NCBI RefSeq assembly: GCF_013373865.1
Contig: NC_050472.1
Location: 11,043,413-11,107,412 of the forward strand
Source of the DNA: Monomorium pharaonis
Lineage: Eukaryota; Arthropoda; Insecta; Hymenoptera; Formicidae
DNA: 64,000 nucleotides
Reading direction: 5' to 3'
Shown: piece after piece, positions 55,000-64,000 of the stretch
How the letters are laid out: each line of letters begins with the position of its first letter
Numbering within the stretch: the first letter of the stretch is position 1
Program-made: the position numbers and the translations under genes
Notes under the pieces: model-generated
Told to the model about the DNA's origin: nothing
Databases searched by the model: none
The model's input: the letters and a program-made list of their open reading frames with translations, nothing else

Positions 55000-57900
55000 A
55001 TTACCAACCACGACCGCATCTGACCGTAACGATAGCAGGGACCCCGGTACGAGCCCTGCTAGACACTGGCTCCGAGGTGTCCTTTATCAACGACGCCACC
55101 GCCCACAAACTACGATCATTGCAGTTCACCCCGGAGACCTCGAATGGTCGGGTACACCTAGCGGATGGCACCAGCGTACAGATACCCGGAAGCCTCAAAC
55201 TACCGATAAAGCTGGCCGGTCGGACATTGACACACCGCTTCTCAGTCATGCCACGCTTGGAAAATGAAATGCTCATCGGGGTCGATCTGTGGGCGCGCAC
55301 GAATATCGCCCTTCGACCCCCCCGACGCTGCGACACCGGCCGACCCTCGTCCACCTGCATATTCGCCGCCAGACCCGACCTCAGGCCCGCCCCGGAGGAC
55401 GATGCACTGCAACGATTCCTACAGGACGAATTAGCCGAATTCGACAAGGTCAAAGGACCAACTACCAAAGGCGAGCACGTGATCCGTCTGAAAGCAGACA
55501 AAATGATCGCTCCGATTAAACAAAGATACCGGCCCCGCAATCCAGCCATGCAAGCCGTTATCGACGCCGAAGTGGACAAGATGATGACCGCGGGGGTCAT
55601 TGAGCCGTCCAACAGCCCGTGGAGTTCACCTGTCGTGCTGGTACAGAAAAAGGATGGCCGACCTCGTTTTTGCATTGATTTCCGAAAGGTGAACGAGGTT
55701 ACAGAGTGCGACGCATACCCCTTGCCGCACATCTCCGCCACATTGGACAAGTTACGAGGGGCACAATACCTATCCACGTTGGATCTAAAAAATGGTTACT
55801 GGCAGGTACCGCTAGCACCGGAAAGCCGACCGATTACTGCTTTCACCGTCCCCGGCAGGGGACTAATGCAATTCCGAGTCATGCCCTTCGGGCTCCACTC
55901 CGCACCAGCCACATTCCAACGACTCCTTGATAGCATCATCGGACCAGAACTTGAACCGAAGGTTTTCGTCTACCTTGACGACATCATTGTGGTCAACCAA
56001 ACCTTCCAAGAGCACCTGGACACGCTAAAGGAAGTATTCGCCCGACTGCGGGAGGCACAACTGCGAATTAACCCCGAGAAGTGCAAATTCTGCGTCGATA
56101 AACTGCGCTACCTGGGCCACGTAGTCAACCGCGAGGGCATACACACGGACCCCGAAAAAACCAGCGCCATAAACGAATGGCCCACGCCGAAGACCGTGAA
56201 ACAGATACGACAGTTCTTAGGAATAGCATCATGGTACCGACGCTTCGTACCTAGCTTTGCCACTCTGGCTGCCCCGTTGACACGGTTGACGAAGAAGAAC
56301 ACACGATGGCAATGGGGAAGTGAAGAGAAAGGAGCCTTCCACCAACTGAAGAAGAGACTGACGACCGCCCCCGTGCTAGCCTGCCCCGACTTCTCCCGAA
56401 AATTCGTCCTCCAAACGGACGCAAGCGCGCACGGGCTGGGCGCGGTCCTCACACAGTTCTTCCCGGAAGGAGAAAGAGTTATCGCCTACGCCAGCCGAAC
56501 ACTGAACGGTGCAGAGAAGAACTATAGCGCTACCGAGCTGGAGTGCCTAGCAGTCGTCTGGGGCATCCGTCACATGAGAGGATACCTGGAAGGCTACCAC
56601 TTCACGGTGATCACGGACCACCAGTCCCTCAGATGGCTGCAGCGAATCGAAGCACCAACCGGCCGCCTGGCACGATGGATGCTGGAACTACAACAATACA
56701 AATTCGACGTGAAGTATCGCAAGGGGCAGTTAAATAGGGTGGCCGACGCTCTCTCTCGCCGCACGACGGTCAATGCCACGCATCTACCTTGCCGATGGTA
56801 CCAACGAATCACGAGCCGAGTAACCGAGCGCCCCGCCGACCTGCCTGACTACTGCATCCGCCAAGGAAAACTATACCGGCACAGTTTGCATGACTTAAAC
56901 TTTAGGGAGATACCGAGCGAAGACCAGTGGAAAGAGTGCGTACCCACCGGACAGCGGGACGAGATTCTGGCCAGGCACCACGACGCGCCAACGGCCGGCC
57001 ACCTAGGAGTCGCCAAGACGATAGCGCGGATCGCCAGAAAGTATTATTGGCCCGGCATGTTTAAAGACATCGCACGATATGTACATCACTGCCAGAACTG
57101 CGCAACTCACAAAGCGAGCCAACGAAAAGCACCAGGGACCCTACGGGCCACCGCAGTCGAAGGACCATGGCAGCAAGTGACCATCGATTTGGTGGGGCCT
57201 CTTCCCCGATCCACTAAGGGGCACGCGTGGTTAATAAACATGCAGGACCGGTTCTCAAAATGGGTGGAGATGAGACCATTACGGAGGGCCACGGCAGGAG
57301 AGGTCACCCAAGCCATCGCCGAATCCATCATCTTCCGGCACGGATGCCCGAAAGAAATAATTACCGACAACGGCACCCAGCTCCGCTCACGGCCACTTGG
57401 AAGGATGCTCCGCGACCTGGGCGTCGAACACCGCCTGACGCCGGCATACGCCCCTCACTGCAACCCAGTGGAACGGACGAACCGCACGCTCAAGACTATG
57501 ATCGCGCAGTACATCAACCGCGACCAACGCCTATGGGATCAGAACATACCCGCGCTCCAGTTTGCTTACAACACAGCTGTGCACGAAGCCACCGGATATA
57601 CCCCTGCGTACCTGAATCACGGACGGGAGCTCGCTACTATAGCCGGGGAGGGCTATACCGGGAACAAGCCCAGCGAGGAGCCCGACAGCCGCCACCAACG
57701 CCTGCAAGATGCATTCGAGGTCGTCCGCATTAACCTCGCCCGCGCATTTCAACGCCAGGAGAAATATTATAACTTGCGCCACCGCGACTGGCGACCGAGG
57801 ATAGGGGACCTGGTGTGGAAGCGTGAACACCGCCTTTCCCAGAAGGCCGCCGCGTTTAACTCAAAACTCGCGCCGAAATTCACTGGGCCGCACGAAATAA

Positions 57901-58055
57901 GGAAGATTCTATCTCCAGTCATCTTCGACCTGCGCAGTAGCGGCGGCAAGTGGCACCGGCACGTGCATATACAAGATCTGAAAGCAGCAAATACGGAGGA
58001 CGAAACAAACAACAGCGATGAGAGTGAATCCGAGAACGAAAACAACGAGGTATGA
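54952..58055 (+). CDS. pol: Gypsy pol polyprotein (protease, RT, RNase H, integrase)
   Basis: The frame is open from 54900 (1051 codons); translation probably enters it by -1 frameshift at 54951. Residues are counted from 54900. Protease DTGSE is at 55. The RT has VVLVQKKDGRPRFCIDFRKV, LKNGYWQVPLAPES, MPFGLHSAPATFQ and YLDD at 358-361, then GHVVNREGIHTDPEK. RNase H follows (LQTDASAHGLGAVLTQ, ATELECLAVVWGI, ITDHQSLRWL). The integrase has an HHCC finger (HHDAPTAGHLGVAKT to HHCQNC) and a catalytic core with D763 (IDLVGPL), D823 (TDNGTQL) and E858 (NPVERTNR). The C-terminal part (FTGPHEIRKI) is a GPY-type end. Every catalytic residue I can check is present, and no stop or frameshift was found. 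Confidence 0.95.
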
Positions 58056-58597
58056 CCTCAACACAGGCAAGAGAAAAGCCGGCCGCATTTTCGCACCGAC
58101 CTCCGAGCAGGATGGATGACGAAATCATCAGAGCGATCGACGAGATTCTCGACGAGCACCCGCCACCGGCATACGACCCGGAGGAACCCGCGATGGACGC
58201 CGTACCACGCAACAACGCTCCGCCGGAAGCACCGGCAAAGAAGGTCGGAGTAATACGCCAGCGGCCAAACCCGCGACGCGACAAAGTCTGGGAATGGCTG
58301 GCTCAGATACCGCCACCGCCACCGCGGAAACCGGCCGTCAGCCGCAAGCCCGTACCAAAGAAGGAACGAGACGCCGCTAGACCGGAAGGACTGCTGCGAC
58401 CATGCGGACCGGAACCACCACCGCCGATACCTGTAAAGATCCGCCCGGGATGCATCGTGGAAGTCCCCCACTTCGCGGCACACGTTTCGCGCAAATATAA
58501 GGCGCGTCTTAGCGACGGCAATTACATCTTGCGTTTCAATCACTCCGGGACGCTACGATCATGCCGGAAACTACCACCACGCAACGACGCTACATGA
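58052..58597 (+). CDS. Gypsy ORF3, unknown proline-rich protein with a PPxY motif
   Basis: 181 codons starting at an ATG that overlaps the pol stop (ATGA, 58052-58055), an arrangement suited to termination-reinitiation. The N-terminal third contains MDDEIIRAIDEILDEHPPPA followed by Y, so a PPAY (PPxY) motif in an acidic context. The middle is Pro/Lys/Arg-rich (IPPPPPRKPAVSRKPVPKKE). The C-terminal ~60 residues look like a small folded domain (RPGCIVEVPHFAAHVSRKYK). There is no signal peptide or transmembrane segment, so it is not an envelope protein. It is open despite its position outside gag-pol, which argues for selection. Function unknown. Confidence 0.7.
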   Translation: MTSTQAREKPAAFSHRPPSRMDDEIIRAIDEILDEHPPPAYDPEEPAMDAVPRNNAPPEAPAKKVGVIRQRPNPRRDKVWEWLAQIPPPPPRKPAVSRKPVPKKERDAARPEGLLRPCGPEPPPPIPVKIRPGCIVEVPHFAAHVSRKYKARLSDGNYILRFNHSGTLRSCRKLPPRNDAT

Positions 58598-58618
58598 TGC
58601 CCCAAAGTTCGGGCATAT

Positions 58619-58634
58619 TAACGAGGGGGAGTGA
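58619..58634 (+). other. Polypurine tract of the Gypsy element
   Basis: ACGAGGGGGAGTGA directly before TGTAAC of the 3' LTR; the expected primer site for plus-strand DNA synthesis. Confidence 0.85.
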
Positions 58635-59653
58635 TGTAACGCTGGCTCTATAAGCCATCGCATTCGGCCGTGCAACCGCCGAAATCGTCGTCCGAGAGAC
58701 GACCAGGGCGCCCCGCGCCCGCCTAAGACTCCCCACTACCGCGGCCGTTCACTCCGACGAACGACAGCACACAGGCCGCGCATCGGCTGACAGCTCGCGC
58801 AGGCGCCTTGTGCCGATGACGAACCGCGCGAAGCAAGGAAGGCCGACGACCTCCGGATTAAAAACGATACCCGGCCGTTAGAAACGTTCGAATTCGCACC
58901 CGCAAATGACGAGACGATTCCCCCCGATACGACACCCCCACGACGAGACAGGGGGGGGGCCTCCACCGGGGTATAAAAAGACGGCCGAAACGGAGGAACA
59001 GGCAGATCTCCTCCGGCGAGCCGAGCTCGCCTCCGTCGACCAGATCTTAGAGAAACCAGAGGTCTACGTACAGTGGCCCCGGCCGGATATTACCGGCGTT
59101 CTCACAGAAATCTGGAAAACTCCAAATTCCTTTTTCCCACACGGCTTAAGCAAGGGGTTAGGGCTATCCCGCCTCCGCCGGACATTACCGGCCCGCCGAA
59201 ATCCTACCCTCCCGTCGATTCCTAGCACAAGGCTACCGAGGTAAGGAAGCATCCTGCCCCGGCCGGACATTTCCGGCTAGCCGCCGCCAAGAAACCGATA
59301 TTCCTCCCCGAATAACAGACGCGCGCGTCCCCCCACCATCAGACGCACGTACACGAGACTGCCGACAATCGCGAGACGCGCCGCAGACCCCGTACACGTC
59401 ACGCCAAGCAAGGCACGGGATTCTTTTCTCCGAGCGCGAAAACAACGATCTCTTTAACAACAAGTAAACACGTTTTCGGCAATCTGCGACAAGAACACGA
59501 CGCGGACATTTTACCTTTGTTAATATAATAAACCATCATTATCTCAATAAATACAGTTAAAACAGACTAACGAAAGTATTCGAATGTGTCTCTGACCTAT
59601 TTCCCCTAACCCCGTCCACCCGCACGACCGTAGGGGAAGGACAGGTCGTTACA
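58635..59653 (+). repeat. 3' LTR of the intact Gypsy element
   Basis: It matches the 5' LTR except for a G-run difference near 58951-58960 and substitutions near 59290 (AAGAAACCG against AAGGAACCG) and 59408 (AAGCAAGG against AAGCGAGG). It ends GTTACA and is followed by the TSD CATT. Confidence 0.95.
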
Positions 59654-61235
59654 CATTTTCGATGACAACTCGACATGAACTTAATCTTTGATTAAAATTA
59701 ATTTGAGCCCGTGTTAAATGTCCATTATCTCTATATGGCACAATCAATCGTTGTAAACAAGGATACGCACTGTCTCCAAGTAAGTATCCATCGTCTGTAA
59801 ATTACAAAACTGTTTAAGTAAAATATTTCATACTATTTAAATTGCAGAAAATTTTGAATATAAAAAAATTACATTACGAACCTTCACAAAGTATATCCAG
59901 GTTATTGTATACAGGCGATTCCCTGAAAACTCTGGCATCATGAACCGATCCAGGATAACCGATAAATACATTGAGAAACTTTTGTTCGTGGTTAACAATA
60001 CCTTGTAATTGGATAGAAAAAAACTGTTTTCTATTGATATATGAATCTTTATCTTCCAACGGTTTATCGATTCTAATGTGTGATCCATCTATGGCACCTA
60101 TAGAAAAATATAAGTAATGAGATGATCAAAATCCCACATGTATAAAAGCAGTAGTTTTTAAATATACCTATTATTCCAGGAAATCTCTTTTGCTGAAGGT
60201 AAAATTGTTTGGTAAGCTCTCTTTCTTGTAATGTAGGGAATCTGATAACATTTGGTGCGATAGACATTAAAAAATTTGTGACCCGAGATATAACATTATG
60301 CAATGCACTTATGGTGATGCCAAATCTATCCGCCACATCTCGATAGCCAGCACTTTCATGTCCAACGTACCAAAGAAAACTTATAATATGTTTTTCTGCA
60401 GAAATAGGCTCGTATCCGGCATGAGCTATAATAAAAATATTCATAAAATAATATAATTAAAATATATATATTTATAAACGATACAATAATGTATATGGAA
60501 CTTATAATAATGTAATCAACCTTGTAATGCCAAAAAAGTTGCAGATGTTGTAAAATGACCGATCAGTTCATTGGTCACTTGCCGGGATAGTCGAAAGTGC
60601 ATTATAAAATCATTCTCAACGTATGCACTAACAACATTATCAATATAATTGAGAATTTTTACACGATGCACTCTTTGAACAACTTGTAATGGTTGTAATA
60701 CTTGTCCAACGTCCACATCTAATAAACAATGCTTTCAAGTTAGATTATACACTTTAAGCAGAAATTAGACAAATGTTACATATATTACTTGTAAATAAAG
60801 AATCACATTTAAATTGTCGTTACTATGTTTCTTACCATTATTTTCATCAAATAAAATATGCGGTGGTTCAAGAACAATCTGTTCATAATCCTCTTCATCA
60901 GATGAAAAATCAGACTCAGATTCCAAAATGTTATTAAAAATTTCTGCATTTAACCTATCCATGCTAACAACAAAATAAATTGATGAGGAGGGTTATATTA
61001 CACTTCGGCGTTCTCGTTAAAAAACCTACACTCAACACTATTCATTCCCCACTCTCAAAAAGTGGATTGTACGAAAAGTGTAAGGTGTACACTTTACACT
61101 TCTCGTGTAAACAAGAAGAACAAACCTAATATGTTTTATTTCTTATAATTAAGTGTGTATTACGCGGCATTCACTCGGTCGCATTCACACCTTACTTTCT
61201 AATAGTCGCTCTTAACGCGGTTTTATACAAAGTAT

Positions 61236-61306
61236 CAAATATATATTTCACACGGGATTAAATATGTTTCACACGGGATTAAATATGTTTCACACGAGAT
61301 TAAATA
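61236..61306. repeat. 21-bp tandem repeat (TTCACACGGGATTAAATATG), 3 units
   Basis: Three nearly identical units beside the right end of the Harbinger, within what may be an old LTR read on the minus strand (TGTAACGCGACC at about 61346). Confidence 0.75.
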
Positions 61307-61368
61307 TGTTATATACGCGCGGTTCGCGGCTCTGCCGGTCGCGTTACATTGCGCTTAACAGTAATGAT

Positions 61369-61700
61369 TCACACTTCCTCGTAGTGTGAGACGCTCTGGG
61401 ACGCCTGAGGCATCTCCTCGTCTTCTTCTCGTTGATCGTTGATCGGCGGCGGCTCGTAGACGCTGATCTTCACAGTGCTCGAGTCCGTCGTTTGCGTCGG
61501 CGTTGTCGCTGGCACTTTCGTCGGCGTTGACGGTCGGCTCGTCGGCGTCGGGACACATTTCGGTGTTGCTCTCGGTGGATCGGCTCGGCCGGTCAGCTGG
61601 TCGCTCGTCTCGGCTTCTCGGGCCGTTGTGGTCACGTTGTCTATCCTTGTGATGGCCACGGCGAGACTGCGGATCGGCGCAGCGCCGGATACTGCTGGCG
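61369..61700 (-). other. Open minus-strand stretch, possible 3' end of an old retroelement ORF
   Basis: The frame ending at 61369 has Thr/Pro-rich text (PTPTSRPSTPTKVPATTPT) and ends YEPPPINDQREEDEEMPQAS then SVSHYEEV. Beyond about 61707 it is only the antisense of the START exon and is not coding. No family is recognised. It lies just before a TGTAACG that could start an LTR, but no polypurine tract is visible. Confidence 0.3.
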
Positions 61701-62575
61701 GCTGCAGAGTCACGGTAGACATTCCTGCCGATAACAGGGTGGAAATGGCATATAAAAAGATCGGCGATGGACATCCGCTTCGTCTCTGGCAAGTGTCGAC
61801 TGAAGTCAAAGCTCCGTCAAACGAATTGTTGCATCGTGTGCTGAGAGAAAGACATATCTGGGACCCGCAACTGTTAACGTACAGACTGGTGACCAATTTG
61901 GACACCAATGCGGAAATCTTCCAATACGCCACCGGGACGGGAACATGATAATAACATATTTATATTATTTATAAACATTGTTGTATTATTTTTATAAATA
62001 CCAAATGTTTTATTTTACGCAAATTTTAATTGTTAGAGATATTCACTGTCTACAACTAATACAATTAATTTTTGTAGATCTTGGCTTGATCTTCCCAAAG
62101 GTGCTAGTGTCATCGATGAAACATTCGTGCAACATCCAGATACTCCTGTCATGCTCGAGGGAACTCGCGGCATCGTTTTGGCCTCACGTTATCTCATCGA
62201 ACCATGTGACAGCGGCAAATCCAGCATTACGCATTTAACCAGAGTCGATACGAGGTAAGTAATGTCAATCATTTCTCTTGAATAATGTATTTTATTTACT
62301 TTGATTTGATTGACATCTTCTTGAAAATATTTTCTGAAAATTTATTTAAAGCGAATTATTTATTTTTATTTATTTAAAATTAAATAATATTTATTTTATT
62401 ATATTTATTTAAAATAAAAATTAAGATAAAATAGACTTAGGAGTAGACTAAAATTCACAAAATAAAAATTGTTTTCAGGAGTCGCACACCTGAGTGGTAC
62501 AACAAAAGTTATGGACATATCGCTGCTCATCTGAGCAAAATTTGCAATTTCTTTAGACGTACCACTGATGAGTAA

Positions 62576-64000
62576 AAGGAAAGTAAATAAGGTTTGAGAA
62601 CAGAGTACTGTGCAACAGCCATCGTTGCACGGATCTGCCTTTCCTTCCTCCTCTTCGTCTCACACTACAAGTATCCGTCGAGCAGCAATATGACGAAAAG
62701 ATCCTAAAGGACGTGCTACGAGTCCAGCCTACCTGATCGACGAGGAATAATCTCGATCGATCAGTGCAATCAGCAATCAAAATCCACCGATGTCGTAGTT
62801 AGCTATATTCAGCAACTGTTTTTAAGTTCAAGATAAGTAACCTATTTTATTATATAGTAGTTTAGTAGTACAATTCTTTTCCGTATGACGTTTATATACG
62901 GTCCAAAAATCTTGCCGTCCGTTTGTCATAAGAGTTCTGAAGATGCATGATACAAAGTATAAGAATGGACAATTTTGCTCAGGAATTTTAATAATGAAGA
63001 TGGCTTAGACGCGTCTGTTGGTAAATTAACCATTTTGAGATACAAAAGGACGACTCGTTATTTTTGTAGTTTTGATGCTGTTTTGATGTTATTTTGACTT
63101 TTGAGATAGATTCTATTGAATTCCGATTGCGCGTGATTCTTGAAATTGCATCTTGCTGCAGTTTTTTTTTAATATGATTGCATTTTAATGCTAAAGATAG
63201 AAAAAAGATCAATAAACACTTTCAGTTCTGAGATAAAAGATGAACGTCATTCGGTGTTTTCGATGACTATGTTTAGGTGTTTGTGAAAATAACGACTTTC
63301 CATGGATTTATTCTGTATTGTAGCAAGTTCAAATCTTTGATAAAAATAAGAGTATTAAAAGAATGTAGGAGCATGATCAAAATAAGAAATGACATTAACG
63401 ATATTTTCTCATAAGTAATGACACCAACGATATTTTTCCGTATCTTAATCACCGATAAAACTTTCTGTATAAAGTCATTTTGGCTTTTACAAATTATATA
63501 GATTACAAAAAATACACATATACACACAGCTGAAATTTTTAAAAAGTTTATTTTTAAAGGCTAAAAGATTCATTATTAAACTTTATATAAAATATTTTTC
63601 TATAACAAAGATAAGATCTCAAAATGAACAAATAAATCTGTGGGACCGAGTTTTGTCATGATAAAATGCCGCTACAGAATATTCTACAGATACTTAAACT
63701 TTTAGAATGCACCAATTGTTTACACTGATAGCTGTCGCTGTAAGCGAAATTGTATCTAAGTTGACATCGTTTGTACGTAAGCATTTGTAATGACGATATT
63801 GATCGATTAATGTTTTCATCAGTCATCTAAAAATGGGACAAAGCTAGATAGGGTATTTGAGTAAAGCGTAAATTTCCAAATCTCGTTAATTGTTCTTTCG
63901 TGCGAGTTGTGGACGACTCCATTCAACGTAAGCAATTGTCATTGTTACTCGTGTCTATGTTAAGAGTTAAAATGAAAAAATTCTGTCACGAAGGACCATC
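62576..64000. other. AT-rich downstream stretch, no gene seen
   Basis: 62576-62830 follows the START stop codon and may be 3' UTR-like. The rest has only short ORFs (for example 63527-63273 minus) without any protein signature, and no repeat or RNA gene was recognised. Confidence 0.5.

Larger units (their letters stand above)
52959..59653 (+). mobile_element. Complete, young Ty3/Gypsy element with three ORFs (TSD CATT)
   Basis: LTRs at 52959-53978 (1020 bp) and 58635-59653 (1019 bp) start TGTAAC and end GTTACA and differ by about three substitutions and one homopolymer indel by eye. The TSD CATT lies at 52955-52958 and 59654-59657. In order: PBS, gag, a -1 frameshift site, pol (PR-RT-RNase H-IN), ORF3 and a polypurine tract. 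All ORFs are open. Its high GC content contrasts with the AT-rich Harbinger around it. All parts needed for autonomous retrotransposition are visible. Confidence 0.95.
52671..60962 (-). pseudogene. Harbinger nuclease (HARBI1-like transposase), split by the Gypsy element
   Basis: Exons on the minus strand: 60962-60836 (MDRLNAEIFNNILESESDFS), about 60719-60521 (RLSRQVTNELIGHFTTS), about 60434-60170 (WYVGHESAGYRDVADRFGIT), about 60098-59880 (GAIDGSHIRID with the first Asp; VHDARVFRESPVYNN with the second) and 59793-59658 continued at 52954-52671. The last exon contains GYLLGDSAYPCLQRLIVPYR and the RVVIEN/AFGNLKQRFR box holding the catalytic Glu; the Gypsy element sits within that box, right after the Glu-Asn codons. 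The tail has VVHACCVLHNMAN, typical of the family. Apart from the insertion the gene looks intact, so inactivation was probably recent. Confidence 0.9.
50824..61128 (+). mobile_element. PIF/Harbinger transposon with two genes, carrying a nested Gypsy element
   Basis: The 17-bp ends TAGGTTTGTTCTTCTTG (50824-50840) and CAAGAAGAACAAACCTA (61112-61128) are perfect inverted repeats. Just inside, both ends carry GTGTAAAGTGTACAC-type dyads. A SANT/MADF-like protein gene (plus, 51105-52508) and a Harbinger nuclease gene (minus, 60962-52671) converge, the standard two-gene plan. Without the Gypsy insertion it is about 3.6 kb. TAA/ATA-type flanks are present, but an exact 3-bp TSD cannot be chosen because the end register is ambiguous. 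Confidence 0.9.
43882..62575 (+). pseudogene. cv-c: RhoGAP-START gene of the DLC1/STARD13/crossveinless-c type, apparently a pseudogene
   Basis: Recognised exons: 43882-44042 (FSVAKDHPFLEADSQQTLF); 45296-45592 continued at 47437-47651 (PKFRRKIKSPDYKDKTVF, LQRTGQALPK, then GIFRKSGVKSRIQ with the arginine finger); 47748-48082 (RPYAVQCVLLLLPDKNREAL, TASNLAVCLAPNLF); 48169-48323 (SSDMLSLCHF, ISVVIDELGLEMKQDWR); 61708-61944 (EMAYKKIGDGHPLRLWQVST, the START domain); 62078-62254 (RGIVLASRYLIEPCDSGKSS); 62479-62575 (TPEWYNKSYGHIAAHL, stop). Known role of the family: Rho GTPase inactivation in epithelial shape change. Signs of decay: TAG at 45368-45370 inside the VLR.LAL box, a solo LTR in the RhoGAP exon, and about 15 codons and a splice donor missing after 61938. 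Introns are kept, so a duplicated genomic copy rather than a retrocopy is likely. Confidence 0.8.

Noticed and set aside
61475..61707. Upstream in-frame extension of the START exon (MLESVVCVGVVAGTF...)
   Set aside because: The phase from the previous exon fits an acceptor at 61707/61708; the upstream text is antisense to a retroelement-like ORF.
1..64000. tRNA genes
   Set aside because: No A-box/B-box pair with a cloverleaf was recognised by eye; only primer-binding sites and a 5S-like fragment were seen.

Overview
This is eukaryotic, almost certainly insect, DNA. The host gene is interrupted by GT-AG introns, the background is AT-rich, and Transib, Harbinger, mariner, Bel/Pao and Gypsy elements occur together. 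The style (GC-rich long solo LTRs, SAP-type Gypsy gags, PHD-type ORF1 in CR1-like LINEs) suggests a hymenopteran, perhaps an ant; this is inference. There is one recognisable host locus. Almost everything else is transposable elements nested in one another, many with target-site duplications (TSDs) that can be read directly.

Layout. (1) 1-4.3 kb: a small minisatellite-like repeat, a GC-rich LTR (family X) and a decayed minus-strand zinc-finger, transposon-type gene with a palindromic MITE in its intron. (2) 4.3-12.4 kb: three minus-strand non-LTR retrotransposons placed end to end, each bounded by (GA/TC)n microsatellite. (3) 12.6-27.3 kb: a plus-strand multi-exon gene broken by two solo LTRs and by a ~10.7 kb DNA transposon with CCCAGGTAGCA ends. 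That transposon carries a transposase-like gene and a DUF4806-like gene, and was itself hit by a solo LTR, a mariner and a foldback-type relative containing a TTAA-flanked MITE and a 5S rRNA-like fragment. (4) 27.6-31 kb: GC-rich LTR debris, an inverted pair of 15-bp minisatellite arrays that behaves as a transposon (11-bp flanking repeats), and a proline-rich ORF. (5) 30.9-43.0 kb: one minus-strand Gypsy element split by a Transib (exactly in its protease active-site codons), a deleted Bel/Pao element and a family X solo LTR. (6) 43.9-62.6 kb: a plus-strand RhoGAP-START gene of the DLC1/STARD13/crossveinless-c type, apparently a pseudogene: it has an in-frame stop, a 1.84 kb solo LTR inside the RhoGAP exon and a gap in the START domain. 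Its large intron holds MITEs and a two-gene PIF/Harbinger transposon, and an apparently young, intact Gypsy element is inserted in the Harbinger nuclease gene. (7) 62.6-64 kb: AT-rich DNA without visible genes.

The best-preserved element is the Gypsy at 52959-59653. It has near-identical LTRs, a PBS of the tRNA-Lys type, gag, a textbook -1 frameshift site (GGGAAAC plus a GC-rich stem-loop), pol, and an unrecognised third ORF that overlaps the pol stop by ATGA and carries a PPxY motif. The most unusual structures are the foldback minisatellite element, the LINE-microsatellite association and the CCCAGRTAGCA transposon pair.
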